DNA of 64,000 nt from Bacterioplanes sp. (GTDB lineage: Bacteria; Pseudomonadota; Gammaproteobacteria; Pseudomonadales; Oceanobacteraceae): contig JACUUC010000012.1 in the NCBI GenBank assembly GCA_014859445.1, forward strand, positions 1-64,000, written 5' to 3'. Position numbers and translations under genes: made by a program. Under the pieces are notes generated by a model. The model was given only the letters and a program-made list of their open reading frames with translations, was not told the origin of the DNA and made no database searches. The stretch's first letter is position 1; every line of letters begins with the position of its first letter. Positions 1 through 9,158 of this stretch are shown in pieces.

Positions 1-54
1 GTTGACGATGGCCGTATTATCGCTGATTTCGGGAATTATTCAGAGTCTCCCTAA
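1..54 (+). CDS. C-terminal end of an unidentified gene (partial)
   Basis: The first reading frame is open from base 1 and ends with TAA at 52-54, giving a 17-residue tail that finishes SESP. It is on the same strand as the next gene and ends 130 bases before it. The fragment is too short to assign to a family. Bases 55-184 look non-coding. The call rests only on the open frame at the window edge. Confidence 0.35.
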   Translation, partial: VDDGRIIADFGNYSESP

Positions 55-184
55 ATATGGCTATATTCCTGTTGGGTTATTGAGAACCATGGCCCAGTGT
101 TTGGGTCTGACTGGATTAAACGCGAGTGCGTCTATATATTGGTTCTTTATATTACTTCTCTGTCTTCGTTGCTAGGATTGCTCA

Positions 185-691
185 ATGCTTACCTTGTTCG
201 CAAAATTACTGAAAGCGCTCAATTCAGAAACAGCGCCCGGGCAGATTGCTCTGGCCTTTGCTTTGGCTATGGTCGTGGGGTTGACACCGTTTTGGTCGCT
301 GCACAACCTGGTCGTGCTCTTGTTGGCATGCTTACTGCGCATTCATTTTGGCTCGTTTCTGGTGGGTATTGCACTATTCAGCATGGTCGCTTGGCTGGTT
401 GATCCCATTTCTTTGTGGTTGGGCGAAACACTGTTGCTTGCCCCTTCATTACAAGGGATGTGGACGTCTCTTTATCAAAGCCATTTTTGGCGAATCTCGG
501 GTTTCAATCATACGCTAACCTTGGGTGGTCTGGTGTTGTCGTTGTTAGCGTTTGTTCCGCTTGTGTGGGGTGTACGACAATTGGTTATTCAATATCGTGA
601 ACGTTTGTTGACCTGGGTAGAGACATTAAAAATTACCAAAATGTTAAAGGCGACTAAGTTCTTTTCTATCTATCAGCGGTTGATGGGGTAA
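185..691 (+). CDS. TIGR03546 family (DUF2062-like) inner-membrane protein
   Basis: A 168-residue hydrophobic protein that matches the TIGR03546 family of small membrane proteins of unknown function. The family hallmark GLTPFWSLHN lies at about residues 32-41. Hydrophobic stretches cover about residues 20-75 and 110-130, and the C-terminus is basic. The ATG at 185 has an AGGA about 8 bases upstream. The gene ends 2 bases before the TIGR03545 gene at 694, so the two are almost certainly co-transcribed, and the two families usually occur as a pair. No enzymatic residues are apparent. An overlapping frame at 97-402 is a shadow. The family call is firm; the role is unknown, and a part in envelope assembly or lipid handling is inference from the AsmA-like partner. 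Confidence 0.85.
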   Translation: MLTLFAKLLKALNSETAPGQIALAFALAMVVGLTPFWSLHNLVVLLLACLLRIHFGSFLVGIALFSMVAWLVDPISLWLGETLLLAPSLQGMWTSLYQSHFWRISGFNHTLTLGGLVLSLLAFVPLVWGVRQLVIQYRERLLTWVETLKITKMLKATKFFSIYQRLMG

Positions 692-693
692 TC

Positions 694-2526
694 ATGAAAC
701 AGTGGATTCGTTGGCCCGGGCTGATTGCGTTTATTATTATCGTTGCTTTATTGGTGGGCTTTTTTATTTTCGCTGCGGGGCCATTAGCCAAACGCACAAT
801 TGAGTCGTTGGGGGCTCAGGCGGCGGGTGCAAAAGTGGATGTTGAGCGGGTGGTGTTCACCCTCAGCCCGTTCGGCTTGATTGTGTATGATCTGCAAGTC
901 GCAGATGCTGATGAGCCGATGCAAAATGCGGTTCAGATTGAGCGAGCAGTGGCACGCATGGAATTTGCTCCTTTACTACAGGGTAAGCTGATTATTCATG
1001 ATTTACAGGTTGAACAAGTTCGCTTTAACACGCCTCGGGCCGTGTCGGGCGAGCTAGTTCGTGTACCAAAACGCACTGACAAAAAAACTAAAAAAGAAGA
1101 TTCTGAGGCATCGTCTTGGGCTGTCGATTTGCCCTCTTTCGATGATTTGTTGGCACGTCAATCGTTACAAACCGACCGTGCAACAGAGCAGGCGCAACAG
1201 TCGTTAACGGAGAGCCAACAGCGCCTTGACGCGGCGCGTAGCGCATTACCGAATGAGCAACGTGTGGCGGACTATGAGCAGCAGGTGCAGTCGATTTTTT
1301 CCGGTTCGATTGATTCTCTGGATGAGTTTCGTCGTCGTCAACAGGCCTTACGCGATGTGCAGCAACAGGTAAAAGCGGATCAAGACGCCATTCGAATGGC
1401 TCGCCAAGCGATTCAACAAAGCCAGCGAGAAATGAACGATGGCTTGTCGGCGTTGCGCGCGGCGCCTGTGGCCGACATGGCGCAGTTACGCAGTCAGTAT
1501 CAGCTGGATGGTGCTGGTGCAGCCAACATGAGTGCACTGTTGTTCGGTGAGCAGGCGGGTGAGTGGGCGCGTACGGCATTGCATTGGTACGAAAAAATTC
1601 GACCGTATTTGGCCTCGTCGGATTCCTCCAGTCAGGACGTGCAACGTGAGCGGCTGCAAGGACGTGACGTGCATTTTCAAAGTGATGATCCATGGCCACG
1701 GTTTTTGATTCGTCAGGCTCATGTCTCAATTCCATTGGAGCAAGGTTCGCTTGCGTTAGATGTGGTGGATATTACCCATCAACAGCGTGTGCTAAAGCGT
1801 CCTCTGCGAGCATGGTTGCGCAGTGAACAATTAGCCAACGCCGACTCGATTAAAGCCACCTTGGTCATCGATCACCGTCAATCCCCCACGAATGATTTGT
1901 TGGACGTGGCTATTAAAGACTATCGTCTCACCGATATGAATTTGGGCTTGGCAGGAGCCAAACTGAAGCAGGCTTTGGTGCAGGTGGATACGACCATCGT
2001 GGTGTTGTCTGATCAAATTGATGCGCAGTTGAAGGCAGTCGCACGTAACGCAACATTTCGTTCTGAGAACGACACTCAATTTGCTCGTGAGTTGAGTGCT
2101 GCATTGGCTGGAATTAATCAATTCACCGTGCAAGCGAGTGCGGAAGGTACCTTACGGCAGCCTCGAGTACAGCTCGGATCGGATTTGGATACGCAATTGC
2201 AGGCCGCATTTTCTCAGCGGTTACGTGAACAACAAGATCGCTTAGAGCGGCAGTTGCAGATGCACTTGAATCAGCAGGTAGCGGAGTATCGCCAACAGTA
2301 CGAATCTCAGTTGCAGCAGATCAAACGTTATGAGCAGCAATTTGTTGAATTGCAGCAGCGGTTTGCGTCGTTACAAGCACACGATTTGGGTGAATATGCG
2401 GATTATCAGCAACGTCAGGCGGAACAAAAAGCCAAAGCCGCGGAAGAAAAAGCGGCAGCGGAAGCTCGTGAGCGTCAGCGCGAATTGGAATCACAGGCGC
2501 GAGATCGGGTACGTAGACTGTTCTAG
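694..2526 (+). CDS. TIGR03545 family AsmA-like envelope protein
   Basis: A 610-residue protein anchored by one N-terminal membrane helix (about residues 7-29). The following segment (about 45-110) resembles the N-terminal region of AsmA/DUF748-like proteins, with a Val-Asp-Val strand, a LSPFGL turn and a LQVADAD strand. Two Gln/Arg-rich coiled-coil regions follow, at about 155-265 and 505-610. The protein should face the periplasm. It matches TIGR03545, a family of unknown function found next to TIGR03546, here 2 bases upstream. AsmA-like proteins such as TamB, YhdP and YdbH are linked to phospholipid movement between membranes, but whether this one shares that role is inference. A strong palindromic terminator follows at 2549-2586. 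Confidence 0.85.
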   Translation: MKQWIRWPGLIAFIIIVALLVGFFIFAAGPLAKRTIESLGAQAAGAKVDVERVVFTLSPFGLIVYDLQVADADEPMQNAVQIERAVARMEFAPLLQGKLIIHDLQVEQVRFNTPRAVSGELVRVPKRTDKKTKKEDSEASSWAVDLPSFDDLLARQSLQTDRATEQAQQSLTESQQRLDAARSALPNEQRVADYEQQVQSIFSGSIDSLDEFRRRQQALRDVQQQVKADQDAIRMARQAIQQSQREMNDGLSALRAAPVADMAQLRSQYQLDGAGAANMSALLFGEQAGEWARTALHWYEKIRPYLASSDSSSQDVQRERLQGRDVHFQSDDPWPRFLIRQAHVSIPLEQGSLALDVVDITHQQRVLKRPLRAWLRSEQLANADSIKATLVIDHRQSPTNDLLDVAIKDYRLTDMNLGLAGAKLKQALVQVDTTIVVLSDQIDAQLKAVARNATFRSENDTQFARELSAALAGINQFTVQASAEGTLRQPRVQLGSDLDTQLQAAFSQRLREQQDRLERQLQMHLNQQVAEYRQQYESQLQQIKRYEQQFVELQQRFASLQAHDLGEYADYQQRQAEQKAKAAEEKAAAEARERQRELESQARDRVRRLF

Positions 2527-2548
2527 CTCAGCCACCTTGCAGACGTTC

Positions 2549-2586
2549 AGCGAATGCCATGGCCATGGCATTCGCTTTTTTGTTTT
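2549..2586 (+). terminator. rho-independent terminator of the TIGR03546/TIGR03545 operon
   Basis: A perfect 28-base palindrome (2549-2576, two 14-base arms without a spacer) is followed directly by a run of T residues. It starts 22 bases after the TIGR03545 stop codon and points in the same direction. It also lies between the two convergent genes. Confidence 0.85.
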
Positions 2587-2596
2587 TACTTTGCGC

Positions 2597-3370
2597 TTAA
2601 AGCGGGCGATTAAGCCAACGAATCGACCACCCTGTGACAAATCGCGGTAGCCAGTCACTAAGGCGATGAGTCAAGGTAAAACGCCAGCCAACGGTACGAT
2701 GTAAGCGCGGTATTTCTAACTGCGCCATCACGCTGTCGGCTACTTGTTCTGCACTGATGTGGGTGCCCATGCGTTGCAGAATGGCCGGGGTATTTTTTTG
2801 CTCCGTGAGCATGGTGGTATTCACAAACGGCGGCATGATGTCGGTGACTCGAATAGCGAATGGTTGCCATTCGATGCTCAGTGCTTCGGTGAGTCCTTGC
2901 ACGGCAAATTTGGAGGCCGAATACACGGCCATATTGGGAATGCCGTAGGTGGCTGAGGCCGAACTCATGTTGATTACTTGAGCAAAGTCGGTTTGTTTTA
3001 GATAGGGAAATGCCGCTTGGCAACAATGGATCGTGCCCATCACGTTAATATCGATGATTTGCTGATGACGCTCAGCACTGATATCAGCAAAGGCATCGAT
3101 TTGTAAAATCCCTGCGCTATTAAACAAGAGATGCAATCGACCATCGTGCTGCTGCGCAAATGCATTCAGCACCTGTGTGACCTGTTGTGCGTCACGCACA
3201 TCCAATTGATAGCACTGCACTCGCTGTTTGTCCCAGTTGTCGCTCACTTGCTGTAAGCGCTCAATGTCCCAGTCGGCAAGGCCTAGCTTCCAGCCGCGTT
3301 GATGTAAGCGCTGTGCAGTGGCAAGACCAATACCCGAAGCTGCACCGGTGATAAAGGCGATATTAGCCAT
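2597..3370 (-). CDS. SDR family oxidoreductase
   Basis: A 257-residue classical short-chain dehydrogenase/reductase with a Rossmann fold. The cofactor motif TGAASGIG is at residues 8-15, NSAG at 84-87, a serine cluster at 136-139, and the catalytic Tyr150 and Lys154 in the YSASK motif. An acidic residue (D33) after the second strand suggests NAD rather than NADP preference. The substrate cannot be read from sequence. The gene stands alone on the minus strand between a convergent envelope operon and the protease gene transcribed in the same direction 122 bases upstream. The length is normal for the family. Confidence 0.9.
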   Translation of the reverse strand: MANIAFITGAASGIGLATAQRLHQRGWKLGLADWDIERLQQVSDNWDKQRVQCYQLDVRDAQQVTQVLNAFAQQHDGRLHLLFNSAGILQIDAFADISAERHQQIIDINVMGTIHCCQAAFPYLKQTDFAQVINMSSASATYGIPNMAVYSASKFAVQGLTEALSIEWQPFAIRVTDIMPPFVNTTMLTEQKNTPAILQRMGTHISAEQVADSVMAQLEIPRLHRTVGWRFTLTHRLSDWLPRFVTGWSIRWLNRPL

Positions 3371-3432
3371 AGTGTCGTCCTTACTGATTCTTGTTATTGG
3401 TAAGTGGTGTTCATCGTACCGGAGTGTAACGA

Positions 3433-3462
3433 GAATCTGACCGACGAGGGACGGTCAGATTC
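3433..3462 (-). terminator. hairpin after the protease gene
   Basis: Inverted repeat with 11-base arms (3433-3443 and 3452-3462) and an 8-base loop, lying 30 bases past the stop of the minus-strand protease gene and before the SDR gene. There is no clear T run after it on the minus strand, so it may be a weak terminator or an mRNA-stabilising hairpin. Confidence 0.5.
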
Positions 3463-3491
3463 GGACAACAGGCGTTCAATCCATCGTTCGA

Positions 3492-6326
3492 TCAGAGATC
3501 ATTGGGCAATGGCTTGGTGGGAAAGGCAGGAAGCTCAGCACGGTCGATGTCGTGCAACGGTTCTGCATTGGGAATCGTCCCACCTTGAGTGAAGACGATG
3601 TGTGGCAACGTTTGTTCAATCAGTGCGGCTTGGTACAACGTTTGTATTTCCGTTAAGGTCAAGCTGGAAACCTGTTGCGCAATGGCTTCGTTGGTGTCGA
3701 AATCGCTGCGTTGAACCTGCAAATCACGCCAGAAACGCATGGCTTTTTCACTCATGTTCTTTGCCGGTTCGCGTAAGGTATTCATCAAACCCTGTTGGAA
3801 GGCGGAGAAATCCTCTTCACTGAGTTGTGCCAGTTGTTGCGCATAGTCAGCAAAAAACTGTTCGCTATGGCGGCTGATGGCATCGGGCTTAGTTGTGGGT
3901 GATTGCACAATAAAGACTAAGCCAGGCACGGTTTGTTGTGGGAAACCACTGGCAAAAACGATGTAGCCAAGTTGTTTTTCGGTGCGCATGGTTTGGTAAT
4001 AGGGGGCACTGAGGATTTGTCCTAATAAGGCAAAGGCGGCGCGGGTACGGTCGTCGTTATCCTGCCCTTGAACATAGCGTGTGTAGGCTAAGTCGGGATG
4101 ACTCAGTCCCATATCATACTGGTAATGTCCCGCTGGAATACGCAGAACCTCGCGTTGCTGTACACCTTGTGCGGTAAACGTGAGGTGCGACTCGACCTGT
4201 TGTTGTATGGCGGTCACCGCGCTTTCAGGGAGGCGGCCATGAACATAGAGCTGCCCAGCCAATGGCTGTTGTAAACTCTGAATGTAGTGCTCTAGATCCT
4301 TGAGTGCGAGGTCGTTGAGTGCCGCGAGTAATGCTTGTTCATTAAAACTCGGTCGATACAACCATTGGCGTAGCTCACTCAATGTGCGTTCAAAGGGTTT
4401 GTTTTTCAATTGGTTTTCTAATTGACGTTGCAATGAGGCTCGGTAGCGTTGGAATTGCTGTTCCGTCACGGTGATGGCGTGCATTTCGTTCAATATACGA
4501 TCAAGTAGCACCGGTTGCTTGTCATAGTACCCACCGACCATGATTTGCAACCCGAGTTCGTTGGCACTGAGGTGGTAGTTTAAACCGGCCAGATGAGCGG
4601 GGTAGGTAAATGTATTGAGGGCTTCATTGACGCTGCGTGCATAAAGGTGCGCTAGCATCTGGTGTTGGGCCGTGACAGCATCACGGACGGTTTGCAACTG
4701 CAATAAAACCTGTGCTTTTGGTTGTGAAAATTGGTGCTCAGGATAAAACCAAACGGCTAAGCCACTTTGACTTGGTAAGGGCATGGGCGTTGCGGTTTGT
4801 TGATGCGGTTGTTGATCGAGTGAGCTAGGGATGAATGGGTTAGGCGTTGGCAACGACAGGGCCTGAGCTAATTCAGTGATATCCACATTGGCACGTTGAT
4901 AGGGACGGATTTTGATCGGTGTCCCGTACCAAGGATCCAATGTGTCGGTATTGACGTCGGGTGCAATTAAGGTTCGCAGCAGGTTGTTGGCATCGAGTTG
5001 CTGCAAGTAAGGCTGCCATTGTTCGGCGCTGATGGGTTCCCAGCGATAGTCACCATAGATAACGTCATGCGCAGGGTAATGTAATAAGTTAGTGCTGAGG
5101 CGTACCGCATAATCGGATAAACGACCTTGTTCTTTAAATCGAAAGCCAAGATCGGCGATGGCCTGCTGCTCGTTTATGATGTGAGCGGGGATTGCTGACG
5201 ATTTGATTTGCTCAATTTTCGCAAACAGCAATTCAGAGATTTGATCTATGTGCTGCAACCCGTCACGAGTCAGTTGGATTTGAACCATCAATGTGGCATC
5301 ACGTTCCGTGGAAAGTGCTTGTCCGGCACTGAGTCCTTCCGCCCAGCCTTGTTGCTTTAAGAGTGCGAGCAAGCTGCCGTCACCTTCATGCCCTAAAATG
5401 TGCGACAGCAATTGTATGGGTTTATGCGCATACAGCGACTGGGTTTCTGGCATGGGAAAGGTAAATTGCAGGCGTCGTAATTCTTTGATGGGTTGGATGG
5501 TCATGTCGAGCGGTAGTTGCTCGGCAATGAACAGCGGTTCGTTGTTGGCTTTTGGCGCGGTTTGTCGAACCGGTACGTCACTGAATTGTTGCTCTGCCCA
5601 TGTGCGGAGTTGCTCAAGGGGATGGTTTCCAGCAATCACGAGCGTCATTCGATCGGCGGAGTAGTGCTGATCATAAAACGCCAAAAGCTCGTCCCGAATA
5701 CGGCTATCGGGGCGGTCAGATAATGTATCTAGGTTGCCAGTTGAAAAAGACGCGTATGGATGGTTTGGGTTCATCGCTTGTTTTTCGGCCGAAAAAATAC
5801 GCCGTGAGTCGTCTTTTAATTTGGCGGTATATTCAGCATGTACGGCGTTGATTTCACGATCAACGTAGGCACTGTCAAAGGTCGGTGAGATAAAAAAGGG
5901 TGCAAATCGATCCAGGGCACCATCAAGCGCATTGTTGTTGATTTCAAAAAAATACGTGGTTTGACGGTGTGCCGTAAAGGCATTGTGAGAGCCACCGTGA
6001 CGGCTGATGAAGGCCTGATACTCACCCGCTTCAGGGTAACGTTCGGTGCCAAGAAACAGCATGTGTTCTAAAAAGTGGGCTAGTCCTTCACGTCCCTTTG
6101 GGTCATCACCACTGCCAACGGGCACCGTCATTGCGGCAGCGGCTTTGTCGGTGTTTGGGGTGTGAATCAACAAGGTTTTGATGCCATTGGGCAGCTCTAA
6201 ATACTGATATTGATACGGATCGGATGGACTGGTCAGTAGCGAGGGTTGTCCTTTAACAGGAAGCATAGAGTATCCAATAGCAGCGATGACGATGAGCAAA
6301 AAAATCCAATAGCGAGTAGAAAACAT
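3492..6326 (-). CDS. M16 family zinc metalloprotease (pitrilysin/insulinase type)
   Basis: A 944-residue protein with the organisation of protease III (PtrA). The inverted zinc site HFLEH is at residues 84-88, and Glu165, 77 residues after His88, fits the third zinc ligand spacing of pitrilysin. An N-terminal hydrophobic stretch (about residues 7-24) acts as a signal peptide or membrane anchor, so the enzyme should work in the periplasm on small peptides. The second half carries the usual inactive M16 repeats, including an RTEKQLGY-type motif near residue 780. No operon partners are obvious; the small gene at 6351-6611 lies just upstream on the same strand with a 24-base gap and may be co-transcribed. 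Confidence 0.92.
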   Translation of the reverse strand: MFSTRYWIFLLIVIAAIGYSMLPVKGQPSLLTSPSDPYQYQYLELPNGIKTLLIHTPNTDKAAAAMTVPVGSGDDPKGREGLAHFLEHMLFLGTERYPEAGEYQAFISRHGGSHNAFTAHRQTTYFFEINNNALDGALDRFAPFFISPTFDSAYVDREINAVHAEYTAKLKDDSRRIFSAEKQAMNPNHPYASFSTGNLDTLSDRPDSRIRDELLAFYDQHYSADRMTLVIAGNHPLEQLRTWAEQQFSDVPVRQTAPKANNEPLFIAEQLPLDMTIQPIKELRRLQFTFPMPETQSLYAHKPIQLLSHILGHEGDGSLLALLKQQGWAEGLSAGQALSTERDATLMVQIQLTRDGLQHIDQISELLFAKIEQIKSSAIPAHIINEQQAIADLGFRFKEQGRLSDYAVRLSTNLLHYPAHDVIYGDYRWEPISAEQWQPYLQQLDANNLLRTLIAPDVNTDTLDPWYGTPIKIRPYQRANVDITELAQALSLPTPNPFIPSSLDQQPHQQTATPMPLPSQSGLAVWFYPEHQFSQPKAQVLLQLQTVRDAVTAQHQMLAHLYARSVNEALNTFTYPAHLAGLNYHLSANELGLQIMVGGYYDKQPVLLDRILNEMHAITVTEQQFQRYRASLQRQLENQLKNKPFERTLSELRQWLYRPSFNEQALLAALNDLALKDLEHYIQSLQQPLAGQLYVHGRLPESAVTAIQQQVESHLTFTAQGVQQREVLRIPAGHYQYDMGLSHPDLAYTRYVQGQDNDDRTRAAFALLGQILSAPYYQTMRTEKQLGYIVFASGFPQQTVPGLVFIVQSPTTKPDAISRHSEQFFADYAQQLAQLSEEDFSAFQQGLMNTLREPAKNMSEKAMRFWRDLQVQRSDFDTNEAIAQQVSSLTLTEIQTLYQAALIEQTLPHIVFTQGGTIPNAEPLHDIDRAELPAFPTKPLPNDL

Positions 6327-6350
6327 GCCGACTCCTGAGCGTGTTGGGTG

Positions 6351-6611
6351 TTAGTGTGCGGTTCCGTTGGCTCTGAGGAATGCTTGTGCCTCCTCGAGGG
6401 TGTGTTGTTGTGGATCCAGTTGTTCTATTTGGTCGATTTTGGCCTGCATTTGTTCCATTTCGACCATCATTAATGCATGTTGCTGCTCAAAGGCTTGATC
6501 AATGGCTTGGTATAACTGCTTGATGGTGTCTTTTTCGCTGCTGGTTTGGTTTTGACGCAGGGTTTTTAAGCAAGCGAGGGCAATTTGGTGATACGCGTGG
6601 TCTTTGTTCAC
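6351..6611 (-). CDS. small coiled-coil hypothetical protein
   Basis: An 86-residue acidic, Gln-rich protein with a predicted helical segment rich in E, Q and M (about residues 40-75). I chose the GTG at 6611 because AGGAG lies 7 bases upstream (6619-6623). A longer open frame to 6770 would overlap the response regulator gene and has no ribosome site. It is the second gene of a minus-strand run from the response regulator (ends 6649) towards the M16 protease (starts 6326). No family was recognised; the good ribosome site and the tight spacing make it a likely real gene. Confidence 0.65.
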   Translation of the reverse strand: MNKDHAYHQIALACLKTLRQNQTSSEKDTIKQLYQAIDQAFEQQHALMMVEMEQMQAKIDQIEQLDPQQHTLEEAQAFLRANGTAH

Positions 6612-6648
6612 ATCAATACTCCTAGTAAAGGTGCCATCATACCGGATT

Positions 6649-8433
6649 TTAGGCGTACCAACACAATTGCTCGATTTGAATTTCGTTCGATAACATGCTG
6701 CCACTGAGCCATTCAACGTGGCTTTGATGAGCCGAAGCCAATGCTTCGGTACTGTGGATACTGGGGGCATAGATGGTCATGCCTTGATCATGGATGCGCT
6801 GTAGCAGACGTCGACTTTGTGCTAAGGATTTCTGTTGACGTAGTTGCAGCAAGAATTCAGCGGCTAAGCTGACGCCTTGGACGGGGAGTGCGGCGATTTG
6901 TCGAGAATTCAAAAAGCTACGGCCAAAATCCGTAATGAATAATTGACACTGATGTTCATGCAGTCGAGCACGCCATGCGATGTCTTGGGGCTCTTGGCTG
7001 ATGAGACATCCTTCACTGAGCATGATCATACAGTGTATGGCGTGTTGCTGACGTTGTTGCTTGAGGGCGCGTAAAAAATGATCGAGTGATTCAGGCCCAA
7101 CGTGCAAACAGTCGATCAGAATGGGGAGTGGTTGACGGCTTAGGGGTTGCCAGTGACGTTGAATTTGCGTTAACCATGCGAGCCAGTTATGCGGCGTTTT
7201 TAGCGGGGCTTTGAGTGCGACAATGTTCCCTGCTTGGTTGAATACGGGCAACACCCAATGCTGCTCTTCTTCGGGTTGGATTGCATCATGATCGCTCGTG
7301 CCTTGCGAGGGTATGGTCAATTTGGCTTTCTTTTGAATACCAAGGTGAGCCCTTAGCCATTCATGCCAGTCTGTCATCTCGGCTGGTTTTTCTTGGATAT
7401 GTAGTGTGGGTGTGAGTGCAAGCGTTTGTTGTTGGAAGTGCAGCGCATGGCTGAATTCTTGTTGAATGTCATGCATTAGCTCATGGCAGTAATGTGCATC
7501 CAGCGGTTGTGGTAACTGCAGAATAAACACATGCGGAGAGGGTGCGTAGAGCTCGAATTCATCGCCGCAGACCGTTTGAATACGCTCGTAGCAGAGAGCG
7601 GAGACGTCGTCGTTGTTGATGTCGTCCGCTGCGAACTCGATGATCAGCAGCTTGGGGGCACGAGCTTGATCCAGCTGATTGTAGGCACCATAACGATTCA
7701 TTTCGTGTTGTGGGTCGGGTTGTGTTTGCCCTGTTACGGCTTGGCAGAGCGCAACACGATAGTCATGGTTGAAGGCACTGATTGACATCCACACCGATTG
7801 TTTATCCTGCGCGTTGAGTAAATCAAATAAACCGAGCCAAGTGTGTTGTTGTTCGACTTGGCGAGTGACTTCGGTTTCGAGAGTGACTGGCATCGCACTG
7901 ATGGTTTGAGCAAATAAATTGAGTCCGAGCAGGTCACTTTCGGGTCGTTTGAGTAACTCACACAGCGGTTGGTTGACGAGTTTGATCACCCAGTTTTGAT
8001 CGGTCATCAACAGTGGCTGTTGTTGTTGGATCAGATGTTGTAAATGATGGGTTTGTTGCAGCAGCGAGTGTTGTTTCAGAGCCTCTTTGATTTCCAGTTG
8101 CAGTAAGACATTATCCCATGGCTTGGCAATGAACCGGTGAATATCACCGGCGCTCCACGCCGCACGAAGTTCGGCATAGTCCACCTGCCCAGAAAGCATT
8201 AAACGAAACGTCGTCGGTGAGTGAGTACGAACGTGTTGGCATAACTGTAAACCGTTCATGCCTGGCATTTGAAAGTCGGTAATTAATACATGTACGTCAT
8301 GCGTTTGTAGCAATTCAAGGGCTTGTTGGCTGTCGCTTGCTTCAAGCAAATGATAAGGCTCAAAGCGTAACATGCGCTTGATGGATTGTATGATCCCTTG
8401 CTCGTCATCTACGATCAGAATGGTCGAACTCAT
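6649..8433 (-). CDS. response regulator: REC-PAS-degenerate GGDEF/EAL
   Basis: A 594-residue protein starting at the ATG at 8433. The receiver domain (residues 5-115) has the acidic pair D9-D10, the phospho-acceptor D53 in the TDFQMPG motif and K104. It ends with DIHRFIAKPWD, typical of receivers linked to c-di-GMP output domains. A PAS-like region follows (about 130-210). The rest looks like a GGDEF-EAL tandem stripped of catalytic motifs: at the EAL position a DFGRSFLNSRQIAALP string mirrors the DFGTGYSSL..LP loop, but no EAL signature or metal ligands remain. It should be a non-catalytic signal receiver. It is divergent from the HTH/pseudo-receiver gene at 8613. A GTG at 8487 would add 18 residues but is a less likely start. 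Confidence 0.8.
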   Translation of the reverse strand: MSSTILIVDDEQGIIQSIKRMLRFEPYHLLEASDSQQALELLQTHDVHVLITDFQMPGMNGLQLCQHVRTHSPTTFRLMLSGQVDYAELRAAWSAGDIHRFIAKPWDNVLLQLEIKEALKQHSLLQQTHHLQHLIQQQQPLLMTDQNWVIKLVNQPLCELLKRPESDLLGLNLFAQTISAMPVTLETEVTRQVEQQHTWLGLFDLLNAQDKQSVWMSISAFNHDYRVALCQAVTGQTQPDPQHEMNRYGAYNQLDQARAPKLLIIEFAADDINNDDVSALCYERIQTVCGDEFELYAPSPHVFILQLPQPLDAHYCHELMHDIQQEFSHALHFQQQTLALTPTLHIQEKPAEMTDWHEWLRAHLGIQKKAKLTIPSQGTSDHDAIQPEEEQHWVLPVFNQAGNIVALKAPLKTPHNWLAWLTQIQRHWQPLSRQPLPILIDCLHVGPESLDHFLRALKQQRQQHAIHCMIMLSEGCLISQEPQDIAWRARLHEHQCQLFITDFGRSFLNSRQIAALPVQGVSLAAEFLLQLRQQKSLAQSRRLLQRIHDQGMTIYAPSIHSTEALASAHQSHVEWLSGSMLSNEIQIEQLCWYA

Positions 8434-8554
8434 GCCGTCAATCTCATTATTCTGGGTATGCCTAACTGTAGCATTCTGTGTTGGCACTGACTATGTTCGC
8501 GGAATGGCGCTGAATTCTGTTGCACAAAACAGAGGATAAAATGCAAATTCGCCC

Positions 8555-8581
8555 TTGCTTTGGCCATAAGCTATCTATACT
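8555..8581 (+). promoter_or_regulatory. candidate promoter of the HTH/pseudo-receiver gene
   Basis: TATACT at 8576-8581 fits a -10 element and TTGCTT at 8555-8560 a weak -35 with a short 15-base spacer. It lies 32 bases before the GTG start at 8613, in the 180-base region shared with the divergent response regulator gene. Confidence 0.35.
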
Positions 8582-8612
8582 GACTGTAGGTATTACAGAA
8601 TAGGATGGCGCG

Positions 8613-9149
8613 GTGAGGGAAAAACAAGCATTAACCACGGGCGAAGTGGCTAAGTATTGTGGTGTGAATTTCCGTACAGTGATTCGCTGGATCGAACGTG
8701 GCCATTTAGAGGCTTATAAGTTACCGGGACGCGGTGATAATCGTATTCCTATTGCCAGTTTTGTGGAGTTTTTAAACGGCAATAACATGCCGATTCCGGA
8801 GGAATTGCAGTGGGGTGGGCGTGTTTTGTTGTTGTTGGTGGATGATACGCAATTAGCGGCTGACGTTGCTGCGGCCGCACGTCGTCAAGGATGGGATGTG
8901 TTAATGACATCCGACCCTATTCAATTCGGGTTTTACATTGCCAGTCGGCAACCTGCCGCATTGGCGGTGAATCAGGCCGTTTCACAAGCCTCTGTTGAGC
9001 GTTTGTTGCGAGACAGTGATCAGCGCGACGTGCAGTGTTTTTCATTTATCACGACAGAGCAAGATGGTCATCGCGATGGTTGGTTAACGGTGACATGGCC
9101 AGAACAACAAGCGACTTTCTCGCAATTATTGACGCAAGAAAGTGCTTGA
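8613..9149 (+). CDS. helix-turn-helix protein with C-terminal pseudo-receiver
   Basis: A 178-residue protein from a GTG start. Residues 6-55 form an excisionase/MerR-like helix-turn-helix (TTGEVAKYCGVNFRTVIRWIERG) of the HTH_17 type, which should bind DNA. Residues about 68-170 read like a receiver fold (RVLLLLVDD as first strand), but at the phospho-acceptor position the third strand has ALAVNQ, without aspartate. It is therefore a pseudo-receiver that cannot be phosphorylated in the usual way. It is transcribed divergently from the receiver protein at 6649-8433, which suggests a functional pair, though this is inference. It ends 10 bases before the convergent hypothetical gene at 9159. Confidence 0.75.
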   Translation: MREKQALTTGEVAKYCGVNFRTVIRWIERGHLEAYKLPGRGDNRIPIASFVEFLNGNNMPIPEELQWGGRVLLLLVDDTQLAADVAAAARRQGWDVLMTSDPIQFGFYIASRQPAALAVNQAVSQASVERLLRDSDQRDVQCFSFITTEQDGHRDGWLTVTWPEQQATFSQLLTQESA

Positions 9150-9158
9150 TGCAATGAA

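Noticed and set aside
1088-1735. 215-residue antisense frame inside the TIGR03545 gene
   Set aside because: It lies wholly within a well-supported gene, is rich in His, Arg and Pro as expected of a shadow frame, and has no ribosome site.
7545-7580. CGDEFEL string in the response regulator as an active GGDEF site
   Set aside because: The string sits about a dozen residues before the place where the motif would fall in a GGDEF fold, and the flanking conserved residues are missing; it is most likely a coincidence.
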